64,000 bases of DNA from Butyricicoccus_A sp963588905 (GTDB lineage: Bacteria > Bacillota > Clostridia > Oscillospirales > Butyricicoccaceae): the NCBI GenBank assembly GCA_963588905.1, contig CAVAJF010000004.1, positions 78,345 to 142,344 on the forward strand, given 5' to 3'. The notes below the pieces were generated by a model. It was not told the origin of the DNA and did no database searches. It saw nothing but the letters and a program-made list of their open reading frames with translations. Of this stretch, positions 25,978 through 33,733 are shown piece after piece (position 1 is the first letter of the stretch; each line of letters starts with the position of its first letter). Made by a program: the position numbers and the translations under genes.

Positions 25978-27204
25978 TTACGTGCGATAGTCGCCATTGA
26001 TGCGGACGTAATCATAGGTCAGGTCACAGCCATAAGCGGTTGCTTCCTCGTCGCCCTCCTGAATATCTACATCGATGGAAACTTCCTTCTCGAGCAGAAT
26101 CTTCTTTGCGATGTCCTCATCAAAGTCCACAGCTTCGCCGTTTTCGCAAACCGTGATCGAACCGGCTGCGCTGGAGAAACCAATGTTGACGAATTCCGGA
26201 CGGAACGGTGCCTTGGAATAGCCCATTGCACACAGCACACGACCCCAGTTTGCATCAGCGCCATACATAGCCGCCTTGACCAGGCTGGATGCGATGACTG
26301 CCTTTGCCAGACGCTCTGCGTACTCCTCGGCGCGGGAATGCTTGACCGTGCAAGAAATCAGACGGGAAGCGCCCTCGCCGTCTGCCGCCATCTTCTTTGC
26401 CAGCGTCAGTGCCACTTCGTACAGTGCGTCATAGAATGCATGATACTCCTCGCTCTTCCAGTCGAGCAGCTCATTGCCTGCCATGCCGTTTGCCATGATG
26501 ATGCAGGTATCGTTGGTAGAGGTATCGCCGTCCACAGAAATGCGGTTGAAGGTCTTGGAAACGACCTCGCGCAGCGCGGAGCGCAGCAGAGACGGATCAA
26601 TCGCGCAGTCGGTCGTGATGAAGCCGAGCATGGTTCCCATGTTCGGATGAATCATGCCGGAGCCCTTGGCGATACCGCCGATGCGGCAGGTCTTGCCGCC
26701 GCAGGTAAATTCAACAGCCGCCGTCTTTTCTATGGTATCTGTGGTCATAATGGCATTGTTTGCCGCCTGCGATGCCGCAGCAGAAGCCTCCAGCTTGGAA
26801 GCAACTTCGTCCATATGCGCTTCAATGGTCTCGACATTCAATCTCTGACCAATGACGCCGGTAGAGCCGACGAGAACCTTGTCCTCATCCACACCGGCAG
26901 CCTTAGCAGCAGCTGCTGCCATGCGCTTGGCATTTTCCATGCCCTCCGGTGCGCAGGCATTGGCGTTGCCGGAGTTTGCGACAATTGCCTGTGCCAGACC
27001 GTTTTCCAGATGCTCCATGCAGACATAGATCGGTGCAGCCTTGACGCGGTTACTGGTAAAGGTTGCCGCAGTTGCCGCAACGGTATCGCTGACGATGAGT
27101 GCCAGATCGTTTTTATCTGCCGGGCTGTTTGCCTTGACGCCGCAGTGCACGCCTGCTGCGCGGAAGCCCTTTGCGGCGCAAACGCCGCCTTCAATCTTTT
27201 TCAT
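25978..27204 (-). CDS. argJ: Ornithine acetyltransferase / N-acetylglutamate synthase
   Basis: Transfers the acetyl group from N-acetylornithine back to glutamate, giving a cyclic arginine pathway. The bifunctional form can also use acetyl-CoA. The 408-residue proenzyme is normally self-cleaved before a Thr in a K-G-S-G-M-I-x-P-N-M-A-T-M-L motif. Here it reads KGSGMIHPNMGTMLGF, so the residue before the nucleophile is Gly, not Ala. No separate argA or argE is in the operon, consistent with the cyclic route. Confidence 0.95.
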   Translation of the reverse strand: MKKIEGGVCAAKGFRAAGVHCGVKANSPADKNDLALIVSDTVAATAATFTSNRVKAAPIYVCMEHLENGLAQAIVANSGNANACAPEGMENAKRMAAAAAKAAGVDEDKVLVGSTGVIGQRLNVETIEAHMDEVASKLEASAAASQAANNAIMTTDTIEKTAAVEFTCGGKTCRIGGIAKGSGMIHPNMGTMLGFITTDCAIDPSLLRSALREVVSKTFNRISVDGDTSTNDTCIIMANGMAGNELLDWKSEEYHAFYDALYEVALTLAKKMAADGEGASRLISCTVKHSRAEEYAERLAKAVIASSLVKAAMYGADANWGRVLCAMGYSKAPFRPEFVNIGFSSAAGSITVCENGEAVDFDEDIAKKILLEKEVSIDVDIQEGDEEATAYGCDLTYDYVRINGDYRT

Positions 27205-27245
27205 GATTATTCCTCTTTTATATCAATCACAGTGGTTGTCATTCA

Positions 27246-28184
27246 TCAGATGGTAAGACCGGTGGTCTCTTCAAAGCCCAGCATCAGGTTCATGTTCTGG
27301 ACTGCCGCACCGGATGCGCCCTTGCCCAGATTATCAAACAGTGCCGTGACAATGGTCTGCTCCTCATGGCCGCATACAATCAGCTGCAAGCTGTCATGTC
27401 CCGCCATGCCGCTGGAATAGATAACCGGCTCCTCGCCGCCAAACGGTGCAGTGCGCACGAGCTTCTGTCCCTCATAATACTTGGTCAGCGCTGCATGAAT
27501 ATCCTGTGCTGTCGGCTGACCCGGCAGACGCTTGTTGTGCAGCATGATGGTCGATGCCATACCCTTATAGTAATCGCCCAAAATCGGAACGAATACCGGC
27601 TTTTCCTGCAAGCCGCAGACATGTACCATCTCCGGCAGGTGCTTGTGCTTGAGGGTTGTGCCATAAATACGGTGCGAATCATGGCGCGGATCTCTGTTCG
27701 GGTCCTCATACTCGGCAATCAGCTTCTTGCCGCCGCCGGAATAACCGGTCAGGGACGAGCAGGTCAGCGGATAATCCGCCGGAACAATGCCCAGCTTGAC
27801 GAGCGGATACACGGAGGAAATAAATCCCGATGCATGGCAGCCCGGATTGGCTACGCGCTTAGACTGCATAATCGCTGCGCGGTGCGCCTCGGACAGCTCG
27901 GCAAAGCCATAATCCCATGCCGGATCGGTTCTGTGCGCCGTCGATGCATCAATGAATCGTGTCTTATCGTTTTCACACAGCGCAACTGCCTCGCGTGCCG
28001 CCGCATCCGGCAGGCACAGAAAAACAATATCCGCTGCATTGATGAACTTTTTGCGCTCCTCGGTATCCTTGCGCTTGTCCTCATCAATGAGAATCAAATC
28101 AATATCATCACGGGAACCCAGTCGTTCAAAAATTTGCAGACCGGTTGTTCCCTCTTTGCCGTCTATATATACAACAGGTTTCAT
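27246..28184 (-). CDS. argC: N-acetyl-gamma-glutamyl-phosphate reductase (short type)
   Basis: NADPH-dependent reduction to N-acetylglutamate semialdehyde. The 312-residue protein is of the shorter ArgC type, beginning KPVVYIDGKEGTTGLQIFER. The catalytic Cys is in RVANPGCHASGFISSVYP, and HRTDPAWDYGFAEL and GYSGGGKKLIAEYED are also typical. The start at 28184 follows GGGAG by about 8 bases; upstream in-frame codons are possible. It lies 18 bp after argH. Confidence 0.94.
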   Translation of the reverse strand: MKPVVYIDGKEGTTGLQIFERLGSRDDIDLILIDEDKRKDTEERKKFINAADIVFLCLPDAAAREAVALCENDKTRFIDASTAHRTDPAWDYGFAELSEAHRAAIMQSKRVANPGCHASGFISSVYPLVKLGIVPADYPLTCSSLTGYSGGGKKLIAEYEDPNRDPRHDSHRIYGTTLKHKHLPEMVHVCGLQEKPVFVPILGDYYKGMASTIMLHNKRLPGQPTAQDIHAALTKYYEGQKLVRTAPFGGEEPVIYSSGMAGHDSLQLIVCGHEEQTIVTALFDNLGKGASGAAVQNMNLMLGFEETTGLTI

Positions 28185-28202
28185 AGCCATCTCTCCCAAC
28201 GA

Positions 28203-29621
28203 TTACGTGCGCAGTTCGGCACGCATGTCTTCCAGCTGCTCCTCTGCTTCCTTCAGGAACGACTCTACCTTCTTGATCTGGCGTGTCACTTCCTTCGGAG
28301 CCGGGCCGCCGATAACCGAGCGACCCTCTACGCAGGTCTTGAGATCCAGTGCCTCATAGACATCTGCATCAAAGTAGTTGGAAATAGACTTAAAGTCCTT
28401 GAGTGTCATAGTCTCCAGCGTCTCATCCGCATGAATGCAGGTATTGACGAGGCGGCCGACAATCATGTATGCATCGCGGAACGGAACACCCTTCTTGGTC
28501 AGGTAATCGGCGCAGTCGGTCGCATTGATGAAGCCCTGGCTTGCTGCCTTGCGCATGTTCTTCTTGCGCAGCGTCATGGTGCGGAACATCGGTGCAAATA
28601 CCTGCAAGCACTGCTTGACGGTATCAATGGCATCAAATACGCACTCCTTGTCCTCCTGCATATCCTTGTTGTATGCAAGCGGCAGTGCCTTCATGGTTGT
28701 GAGCAGCGTCATCAAATCGCCGTAAACACGACCGGTCTTGCCGCGAATCAGCTCGCAAACGTCCGGATTCTTCTTCTGCGGCATGATGGAAGAGCCGGTG
28801 GAATATGCATCGTCCAGCTCGGCAAAGCGCCATTCCCAAGAGCACCAGGAGATGACCTCTTCGGACAGGCGAGACAGATGCATCATCATCAGAGACAGGC
28901 AGCTCATCAGCTCAATGCAGTAGTCACGATCGGATACGCCGTCCAGAGAGTTTTCGGTCACGCGAGCGAAGCCCAGCTTATCACAGACAAACTGACGGTC
29001 AATCGGATAGGTCGTGGATGCCAGGGCACCGGAACCGAGCGGCAGCTCATCCATGCGCTCATAGCAATCTTCCAGACGGGAAATATCGCGGCGCAGCATC
29101 TGTGCATATGCCATCATATAATGGCCAAATGTGGTCGGCTGTGCGCGCTGCAAATGGGTGTAGCCCGGCATAACCGTGTCGAGATTTTCCTTGGACTTTG
29201 CAACCAGCTCCTTCTCAAACGCGATGGCCAGCTCCATAATCTCGCAGATTTCCTTCTTTACATACATACGCATGTCGAGTGCGACCTGGTCATTTCTGGA
29301 ACGCGCGGTGTGCAGGCGCTTGCCCGTATCACCGATGCGCTGGGTCAGAGCGACCTCGACATTCATATGAATATCTTCATATTCCGGATTGAATACATCC
29401 AGCTCTCCGGCTTCTACTTCTTTCAGGATCTCCTTGAGGCCTGCTACGATCTTCTCAGCCTCATGCTCCTCAATGATGCCCTGCTTGCCCAGCATGGTGG
29501 CATGGGCGATCGAACCGGTAATATCCTCACGATACAGACGTCCGTCGAACTGAATGGAGGAATTGAAGTCATTTACTACGTCATTGGTTTCCTTCTGGAA
29601 ACGTCCAGCCCAAAGTTTCAT
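28203..29621 (-). CDS. argH: Argininosuccinate lyase
   Basis: Splits argininosuccinate into arginine and fumarate, the last step. The 472 residues carry the superfamily signature GSSIMPQKKNPDVCELIR, and the N-terminus is KLWAGRFQKETNDVVNDFNS. The start at 29621 follows AAAGGAG by 8 bases; the longer frame to 29693 is not supported by a ribosome site. The 131-bp gap to argG contains a strong hairpin (29693-29723). Confidence 0.97.
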   Translation of the reverse strand: MKLWAGRFQKETNDVVNDFNSSIQFDGRLYREDITGSIAHATMLGKQGIIEEHEAEKIVAGLKEILKEVEAGELDVFNPEYEDIHMNVEVALTQRIGDTGKRLHTARSRNDQVALDMRMYVKKEICEIMELAIAFEKELVAKSKENLDTVMPGYTHLQRAQPTTFGHYMMAYAQMLRRDISRLEDCYERMDELPLGSGALASTTYPIDRQFVCDKLGFARVTENSLDGVSDRDYCIELMSCLSLMMMHLSRLSEEVISWCSWEWRFAELDDAYSTGSSIMPQKKNPDVCELIRGKTGRVYGDLMTLLTTMKALPLAYNKDMQEDKECVFDAIDTVKQCLQVFAPMFRTMTLRKKNMRKAASQGFINATDCADYLTKKGVPFRDAYMIVGRLVNTCIHADETLETMTLKDFKSISNYFDADVYEALDLKTCVEGRSVIGGPAPKEVTRQIKKVESFLKEAEEQLEDMRAELRT

Positions 29622-29692
29622 GGGATTTTCTCCTTTGATCCGGCGCTGTCGCCGGTATTTTCGTGTTCTTTTGTTAAAACTGCTAAAACGCA

Positions 29693-29723
29693 CAATGGGC
29701 GGGCAATCACGCCCGCCCGATTG
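29693..29723 (-). terminator. GC-rich hairpin between argG and argH
   Basis: Eight-base-pair GC stem GGGCGGGC/GCCCGCCC extended by CAAT/ATTG, with no T-tract on the minus strand. It is better read as an mRNA-processing or stability element than as a terminator. Confidence 0.5.
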
Positions 29724-29752
29724 CGAAAATCGTGCTCGATGTTATGTTTCTT

Positions 29753-30994
29753 TTACTCTACGCTCGGGAACGCAACGTCTGCCTGCTGTTCCTTCAGCGC
29801 ACGAACCTTGAGCGGCAGGCCGAACAGGTTGATGAATCCTTCGGAATCTGCCTGGTTGTACATATCATCCTCAGCGAAGGTAGCCATTGCTTCGGAATGC
29901 AGGGTGTACGGGGAAGTTACCGATGCCGGGATGATGTTGCCCTTGTACAGCTTCAGCTTGACATCGCCGGTAACCGTCTTCTGGGTCTCATCAACGAATG
30001 CGCTCAGTGCCTTGCGCAGCGGGGTGTACCACTGGCCGTTGTAAACCAGCTCGCCGAACTTCTGTGCAACCAGAGCCTTGTAATGAGAGGTCTCCTTGTC
30101 GAGGGTGATCTCTTCCAGCTTCTTGTGTGCTGCATACATGATAGCACCGCCCGGCGTCTCGTATACGCCGCGGCTCTTCATGCCTACCAGACGGTTCTCT
30201 ACCAGATCCAGCAGACCGATGCCGTTTGCGCCGCCCAGCTCATTCAGCTTCTTCAGCAGAGCAACGGACTCCATCTCTTCGCCGTCAACAGCGGTCGGAA
30301 CGCCCTGCTCGAAGTGGATGGTTACGTAGGTCGGCTTGTCCGGAGCCTGCTCCGGAGAAACGCCCATCTCAAGGATGTCGTCATACTTCGGCTCGTTTGC
30401 CGGATCCTCCAGATCCAGACCCTCATGGGACAGATGCCAGATGTTCTTATCCTTAGAATAGTTGGTCTCGCGGTTAATCTTCAGCGGGATGTTATGTGCT
30501 TCTGCGTAGTCAATTTCCTTGTCGCGGCTGTCCAGCTCCCAGAAACGCCACGGAGCCAGAACCTGCATCTCCGGTGCGAAAGCCTTGATAGCCAGCTCGA
30601 AACGAACCTGGTCGTTGCCCTTACCGGTGCAGCCATGAACGATGGTGTCTGCGCCTTCCTTCTTGGCGATCTCAACAAGACGGCGAGCGATGATCGGACG
30701 AGCAAAAGAGGTACCCAGCAGGTAGCCCTCGTAGTCTGCGTCAGCCTTCATGGTCGGGATGATGTAATCATCAACGAATTCCTTGGTCAGATCCATGACA
30801 TACAGCTTGGAAGCGCCGGTCTTCAGTGCCTTCTCTTCCAGACCGTCCAGCTCGGTGCCCTGTCCTACGTCACCGGAAACAGCGACTACTTCGCAGCCGT
30901 AGTTTTCCTTCAGCCACGGGATCAGAACAGAAGTGTCCAGACCGCCGGAATATGCCAGAACTGCCTTTTTAATCTTCATATCTTTCGTTGCCAT
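29753..30994 (-). CDS. argG: Argininosuccinate synthase
   Basis: Joins citrulline and aspartate using ATP. The 413-residue protein has the PP-loop AYSGGLDTSVLIPWLKE near the N-terminus, HGCTGKGNDQVRFEL, and PLKINRETNYSKDKN. The start MATKDMK at 30994 follows GGAGG by 10 bases; the longer frame to 31033 lacks one. It is the first gene of the arginine operon, downstream of a promoter at 31092-31120 and tandem ARG boxes. Confidence 0.97.
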   Translation of the reverse strand: MATKDMKIKKAVLAYSGGLDTSVLIPWLKENYGCEVVAVSGDVGQGTELDGLEEKALKTGASKLYVMDLTKEFVDDYIIPTMKADADYEGYLLGTSFARPIIARRLVEIAKKEGADTIVHGCTGKGNDQVRFELAIKAFAPEMQVLAPWRFWELDSRDKEIDYAEAHNIPLKINRETNYSKDKNIWHLSHEGLDLEDPANEPKYDDILEMGVSPEQAPDKPTYVTIHFEQGVPTAVDGEEMESVALLKKLNELGGANGIGLLDLVENRLVGMKSRGVYETPGGAIMYAAHKKLEEITLDKETSHYKALVAQKFGELVYNGQWYTPLRKALSAFVDETQKTVTGDVKLKLYKGNIIPASVTSPYTLHSEAMATFAEDDMYNQADSEGFINLFGLPLKVRALKEQQADVAFPSVE

Positions 30995-31091
30995 CGTATA
31001 TAAGCCTCCATTAAGAAGGGCGGTTTGTTTCATATCCAGTGCAAAACCAACGCTTTGCTGTGCGAATCGCCCCTGTTTTTGTCATGACCAT

Positions 31092-31120
31092 ATTATAATC
31101 CCGCTGTGCGCAGAATGCAA
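31092..31120 (-). promoter_or_regulatory. Sigma-A promoter of the arg operon
   Basis: TTGCAT, 17-bp spacer, TATAAT on the minus strand, about 100 bp upstream of argG. Confidence 0.8.
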
Positions 31121-31129
31121 GGAAAACTT

Positions 31130-31160
31130 TTAAATATTTTCCAAAATGTATATTTATGCA
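31130..31160 (-). promoter_or_regulatory. Tandem ARG boxes (ArgR/AhrC operator)
   Basis: Two 14-bp sites resembling TGAATWWWWATTCA: TGTATATTTATGCA at 31147-31160 (12 of 14 matches) and TTAAATATTTTCCA at 31130-31143 (10 of 14), read on the plus strand and separated by 3 bp. ArgR-type hexamers bind such paired boxes. The pair lies just upstream of the -35 of the arg promoter. Confidence 0.6.
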
Positions 31161-31273
31161 TTGCGTCTATTACTTTTTCGCACTTGTTTGTCCCCGGTAT
31201 CTTTTTTTCGTCACCTGTATCGGAAAACAGATACAAAAAACCAGAAATCTTTGCACTTTTTCCGCAATTCATC

Positions 31274-31302
31274 TTGCAAATCCCTGATTTTTATTCTATG
31301 AT
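31274..31302 (+). promoter_or_regulatory. Sigma-A promoter for the lipoprotein gene
   Basis: TTGCAA, 17-bp spacer, TATGAT on the plus strand, about 120 bp before the ATG at 31421. It is divergent from the arg promoter. Confidence 0.65.
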
Positions 31303-31420
31303 AGGCATGATACGTGAAGTGATAATTTATAAGTACAAAAATCGGCAGATTCTCGAAATTCCCGCCTGTTTGTTACAGGAATGAGAACATTTTGTACTCT
31401 GCAATCGAAAGGAGCAACCT

Positions 31421-31960
31421 ATGAAACGATACAATCGCCTGCTGTGTCTTGCACTTTCCGGCATTCTTTTGCTCGGTCTGTTTACCGGCTGCGGCAAGAA
31501 AGATACCGCCGACGAGGATACCCCCGCCGCAACGCAGGCACTGACTGCGCAGGAAGATGACACCATGCACATGAATATGCTGTTTTCTCTCATCAGCACG
31601 CCGGACAGCGGCGTAACAGAATTGCTGGGTGACGGCAGCTCGCAAAAGTACAATGCGGACGGCAAACTGACCGCGCGCGAATTCGATGACGGCGTTGTGT
31701 ACGGCTGTCACGTCACGTTTACCGTGTATTACAATGCATACGGCGATGTGACCTCGATTCGCGTCGTCTTCCCGAAGTCCGCGGACATCACGGAAGATCA
31801 GCTGCGCGACACGATCACAGAGCTGGTCGGCAGAAATCCAGACGGCGATACATGGAAAGCGGACACCGCTACCATCACCGTATCCAGCACGGATGACGGC
31901 CTGACGCTCAACCTGGAGCAGTTCGAGGCAGACACCGCCGAAGGCGGCACGCAGAACTAA
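31421..31960 (+). CDS. Putative lipoprotein of unknown function
   Basis: A 179-residue secreted protein. The N-terminus (KRYNRLLCLALSGILLLGLF, then TGCGKK) is a lipoprotein signal with the lipobox LFTGC, so Cys23 is expected to be lipidated. An Asp/Thr/Ala-rich linker precedes a globular part at about 45-165 with alternating beta-strand-like segments (YGCHVTFTVYYNAYGDVTSI; TWKADTATITVSSTDDGLTL). I do not recognise a domain. It is flanked by its own promoter and terminator, so it is a single-gene unit on the plus strand. Confidence 0.85.
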   Translation: MKRYNRLLCLALSGILLLGLFTGCGKKDTADEDTPAATQALTAQEDDTMHMNMLFSLISTPDSGVTELLGDGSSQKYNADGKLTAREFDDGVVYGCHVTFTVYYNAYGDVTSIRVVFPKSADITEDQLRDTITELVGRNPDGDTWKADTATITVSSTDDGLTLNLEQFEADTAEGGTQN

Positions 31961-31967
31961 CCCTCTC

Positions 31968-32000
31968 ACCGACAGCCTAAAAACAGGCTGTCGGTTTTCT
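31968..32000 (+). terminator. Rho-independent terminator of the lipoprotein gene
   Basis: Eleven-base-pair stem ACCGACAGCCT/AGGCTGTCGGT followed by TTTTCTTT. Confidence 0.88.
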
Positions 32001-32105
32001 TTGCTCTTTTGCGTGCATTTTGCATGATTTTGTTCTTTTTTCGCTGTGCACGCGCACAAATTGCATAAATTTTACACATTATTCATAACTATTTTATGCG
32101 TTTCG

Positions 32106-32134
32106 TTGACCTTCGCAAACAGGTATGTTACACT
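32106..32134 (+). promoter_or_regulatory. Sigma-A promoter for the ArsA-like ATPase gene
   Basis: TTGACC, 17-bp spacer, TACACT on the plus strand, about 190 bp before the ATG at 32325. Confidence 0.65.
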
Positions 32135-32324
32135 GAGTGTAAGAAAAGATATAGGTATTTGCGCGGCACGGTCTGCCGTTTTCCTTTGCTGACACTCTCT
32201 GTTTCCCCATGCACGCATTCTCTGTCAACGATGGTTCATGGCGGCAGATCCCTGTCAGCATTTTTTACTTTTCCCGTGTTTATGGGAAAAGGAGGGCATG
32301 ACCACCAAAGGGAGGGGTGGGCTT
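32135..32324 (+). other. Long 5' leader with inverted repeat
   Basis: This stretch between promoter and start codon has no convincing gene. It contains GCTGACA (32188-32194) and its complement TGTCAGC (32253-32259), followed directly by TTTTTT, a possible weak attenuator with a large loop. I recognise no known riboswitch class. Confidence 0.35.
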
Positions 32325-33674
32325 ATGTATCATTTTAATCCACAGGAAGACATTCAGACGAAATACGTCGTCTTCGCCGGTCCGGGCGGCTCCGGAAAGA
32401 CTTCGGCAGCGTGCGCAGCAGCGGTCTCTCTGGCAGATCGTGGGCACCGCACGTTATTCATCGGAACCGATGCTGTCAGCCATTTGTCCGAGCTGTTCGA
32501 CATGTCGTTTACCACGCCGGTCGCAACCGTTCCGCAAATTCCGAAGCTGGACATCATGTCGATTGACCCACTGCAGGACTTTGAACACGTGTTTGTCCAG
32601 TTGGAACAATTCCTCTTGCATCCGGCAACGCGGTTTCAATACTCGTATGTCATTGCGGACATCTGGGATACCGAATGGATGCTGCAAGAGCTGCGCTCTC
32701 CGCTGTTCTCCGACCATCACGAGCTCATGCACGTCCTGACTGATCCGAATCAGACCAGTGCATTTCTCGTCTCCCGTCCGCTGACGACAGAATTCTGCAA
32801 AACCGCGCAGTCTGTACAGCGGCTGCGTTCCATTGGCATGAATCGCATCCTGCTGCTCATCAACAGCCTTGTCCTGCGCGATGACGGCGCGGCAGCCCGC
32901 ATCATTTATCAATTGCAGCAAAAAGCCATCGCGGCCATGCCTGCGATTTTGCACGAGCTTCCTGCGCGGCAAATCCCCATGCGTTCGTATTCCATCTCCA
33001 ATACATCCAGCGTCCGTTCCTCTCTGCGAGAGGACTACTTTACCCCAGCTCCGGAGATAATGGACGTCAGCCAGCCGCAGCAGTTACAGGATATTGTCCA
33101 CTCTATCCATACAAACAATCGAAAGCTCGTCATCATTCTCGGCAGCAGCGGCTCCGGCAAATCGACACTGGCGAAAAATCTCTCCCAGCGGCTCATGCAT
33201 CAAAACAAGCATGTTCGGCTGTATTCCAGCACCAATATGCCGCTCAAGCACTTGCTGTCAGATGGTCTCGTTGCATTTCGCGAGCTTTTGGAACAGCCAA
33301 ACACGGTCGTCATTTTGGATTACTCCGCCAAGGAATACGCGTTGGGCAGTATGCGCCGCAGTGGAAAAACCATCTCTACCGCGCAGCACCTGCTGCCGCA
33401 ATTGCAGCTCATGCTGAGTGACTTGACCGAAATTATTATGGTCACGACACCGGAAAAAGAGCCTGCCACGCAGGCCATGCGGATACAGAATTTCTTGCAG
33501 CACCTCGGCGTCTGCATTGATTATTGGATTGTCAATCAGTCCCTTTATCCGATGCATCCGGAAAGCTCTCTGCTCAAGGCAAAAGCGAGCTTTGAAATCC
33601 CTTGGATCAATGAAATTTGCCGCCGCAGCAACGGACGCTTCGTCCTTGTCCCTTGGGAGGATGACGCAGGCTAA
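32325..33674 (+). CDS. ArsA/GET3-like protein with two P-loop ATPase halves
   Basis: A 449-residue soluble protein with two tandem NTPase halves. Half 1 has P-loop GPGGSGKT (19-26), then GTDAVSHLSELFDM, and a late segment SAFLVSRPLTTEFCKTAQSV with LLLINSLV that matches the ArsA/GET3 layout. Half 2 has P-loop GSSGSGKS (273-280), and its tail EIIMVTTPEKEPATQAMRIQ, WIVNQSLYPM, RFVLVPWE closely follows the second half of bacterial ArsA. Both P-loops lack the signature lysine of canonical GKGGVGKT, and the ArsA Cys triad is not obvious. It is not in an ars operon, so arsenite efflux is unlikely. The ATG at 32325 follows GGGAGGGG; an in-frame ATG at 32298 is possible. Cargo unknown. Confidence 0.75.
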   Translation: MYHFNPQEDIQTKYVVFAGPGGSGKTSAACAAAVSLADRGHRTLFIGTDAVSHLSELFDMSFTTPVATVPQIPKLDIMSIDPLQDFEHVFVQLEQFLLHPATRFQYSYVIADIWDTEWMLQELRSPLFSDHHELMHVLTDPNQTSAFLVSRPLTTEFCKTAQSVQRLRSIGMNRILLLINSLVLRDDGAAARIIYQLQQKAIAAMPAILHELPARQIPMRSYSISNTSSVRSSLREDYFTPAPEIMDVSQPQQLQDIVHSIHTNNRKLVIILGSSGSGKSTLAKNLSQRLMHQNKHVRLYSSTNMPLKHLLSDGLVAFRELLEQPNTVVILDYSAKEYALGSMRRSGKTISTAQHLLPQLQLMLSDLTEIIMVTTPEKEPATQAMRIQNFLQHLGVCIDYWIVNQSLYPMHPESSLLKAKASFEIPWINEICRRSNGRFVLVPWEDDAG

Positions 33675-33689
33675 CTACTATCGCATAAA

Positions 33690-33728
33690 CAAAAAGCCAG
33701 AATCGGGCATCCGATTCTGGCTTTTCTT
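33690..33728. terminator. Bidirectional terminator between convergent genes
   Basis: Fifteen-base-pair perfect stem (33692-33706 with 33711-33725), loop GCAT, with T-runs in both directions. It serves the ArsA-like gene and the asparaginase-family gene. Confidence 0.92.
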
Positions 33729-33733
33729 ATCTC

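Noticed and set aside
27366..30044. 892-codon plus-strand ORF opposite argC/argH
   Set aside because: Shadow produced by codon bias on the opposite strand; composition rich in His, Cys and Arg with no domain, and it spans three well-defined arg genes.
32238..32324. Upstream start for the ArsA-like gene at 32238
   Set aside because: No ribosome-binding site, and the extra residues overlap the attenuator-like leader; ATG 32325 has GGGAGGGG at 7 bases.
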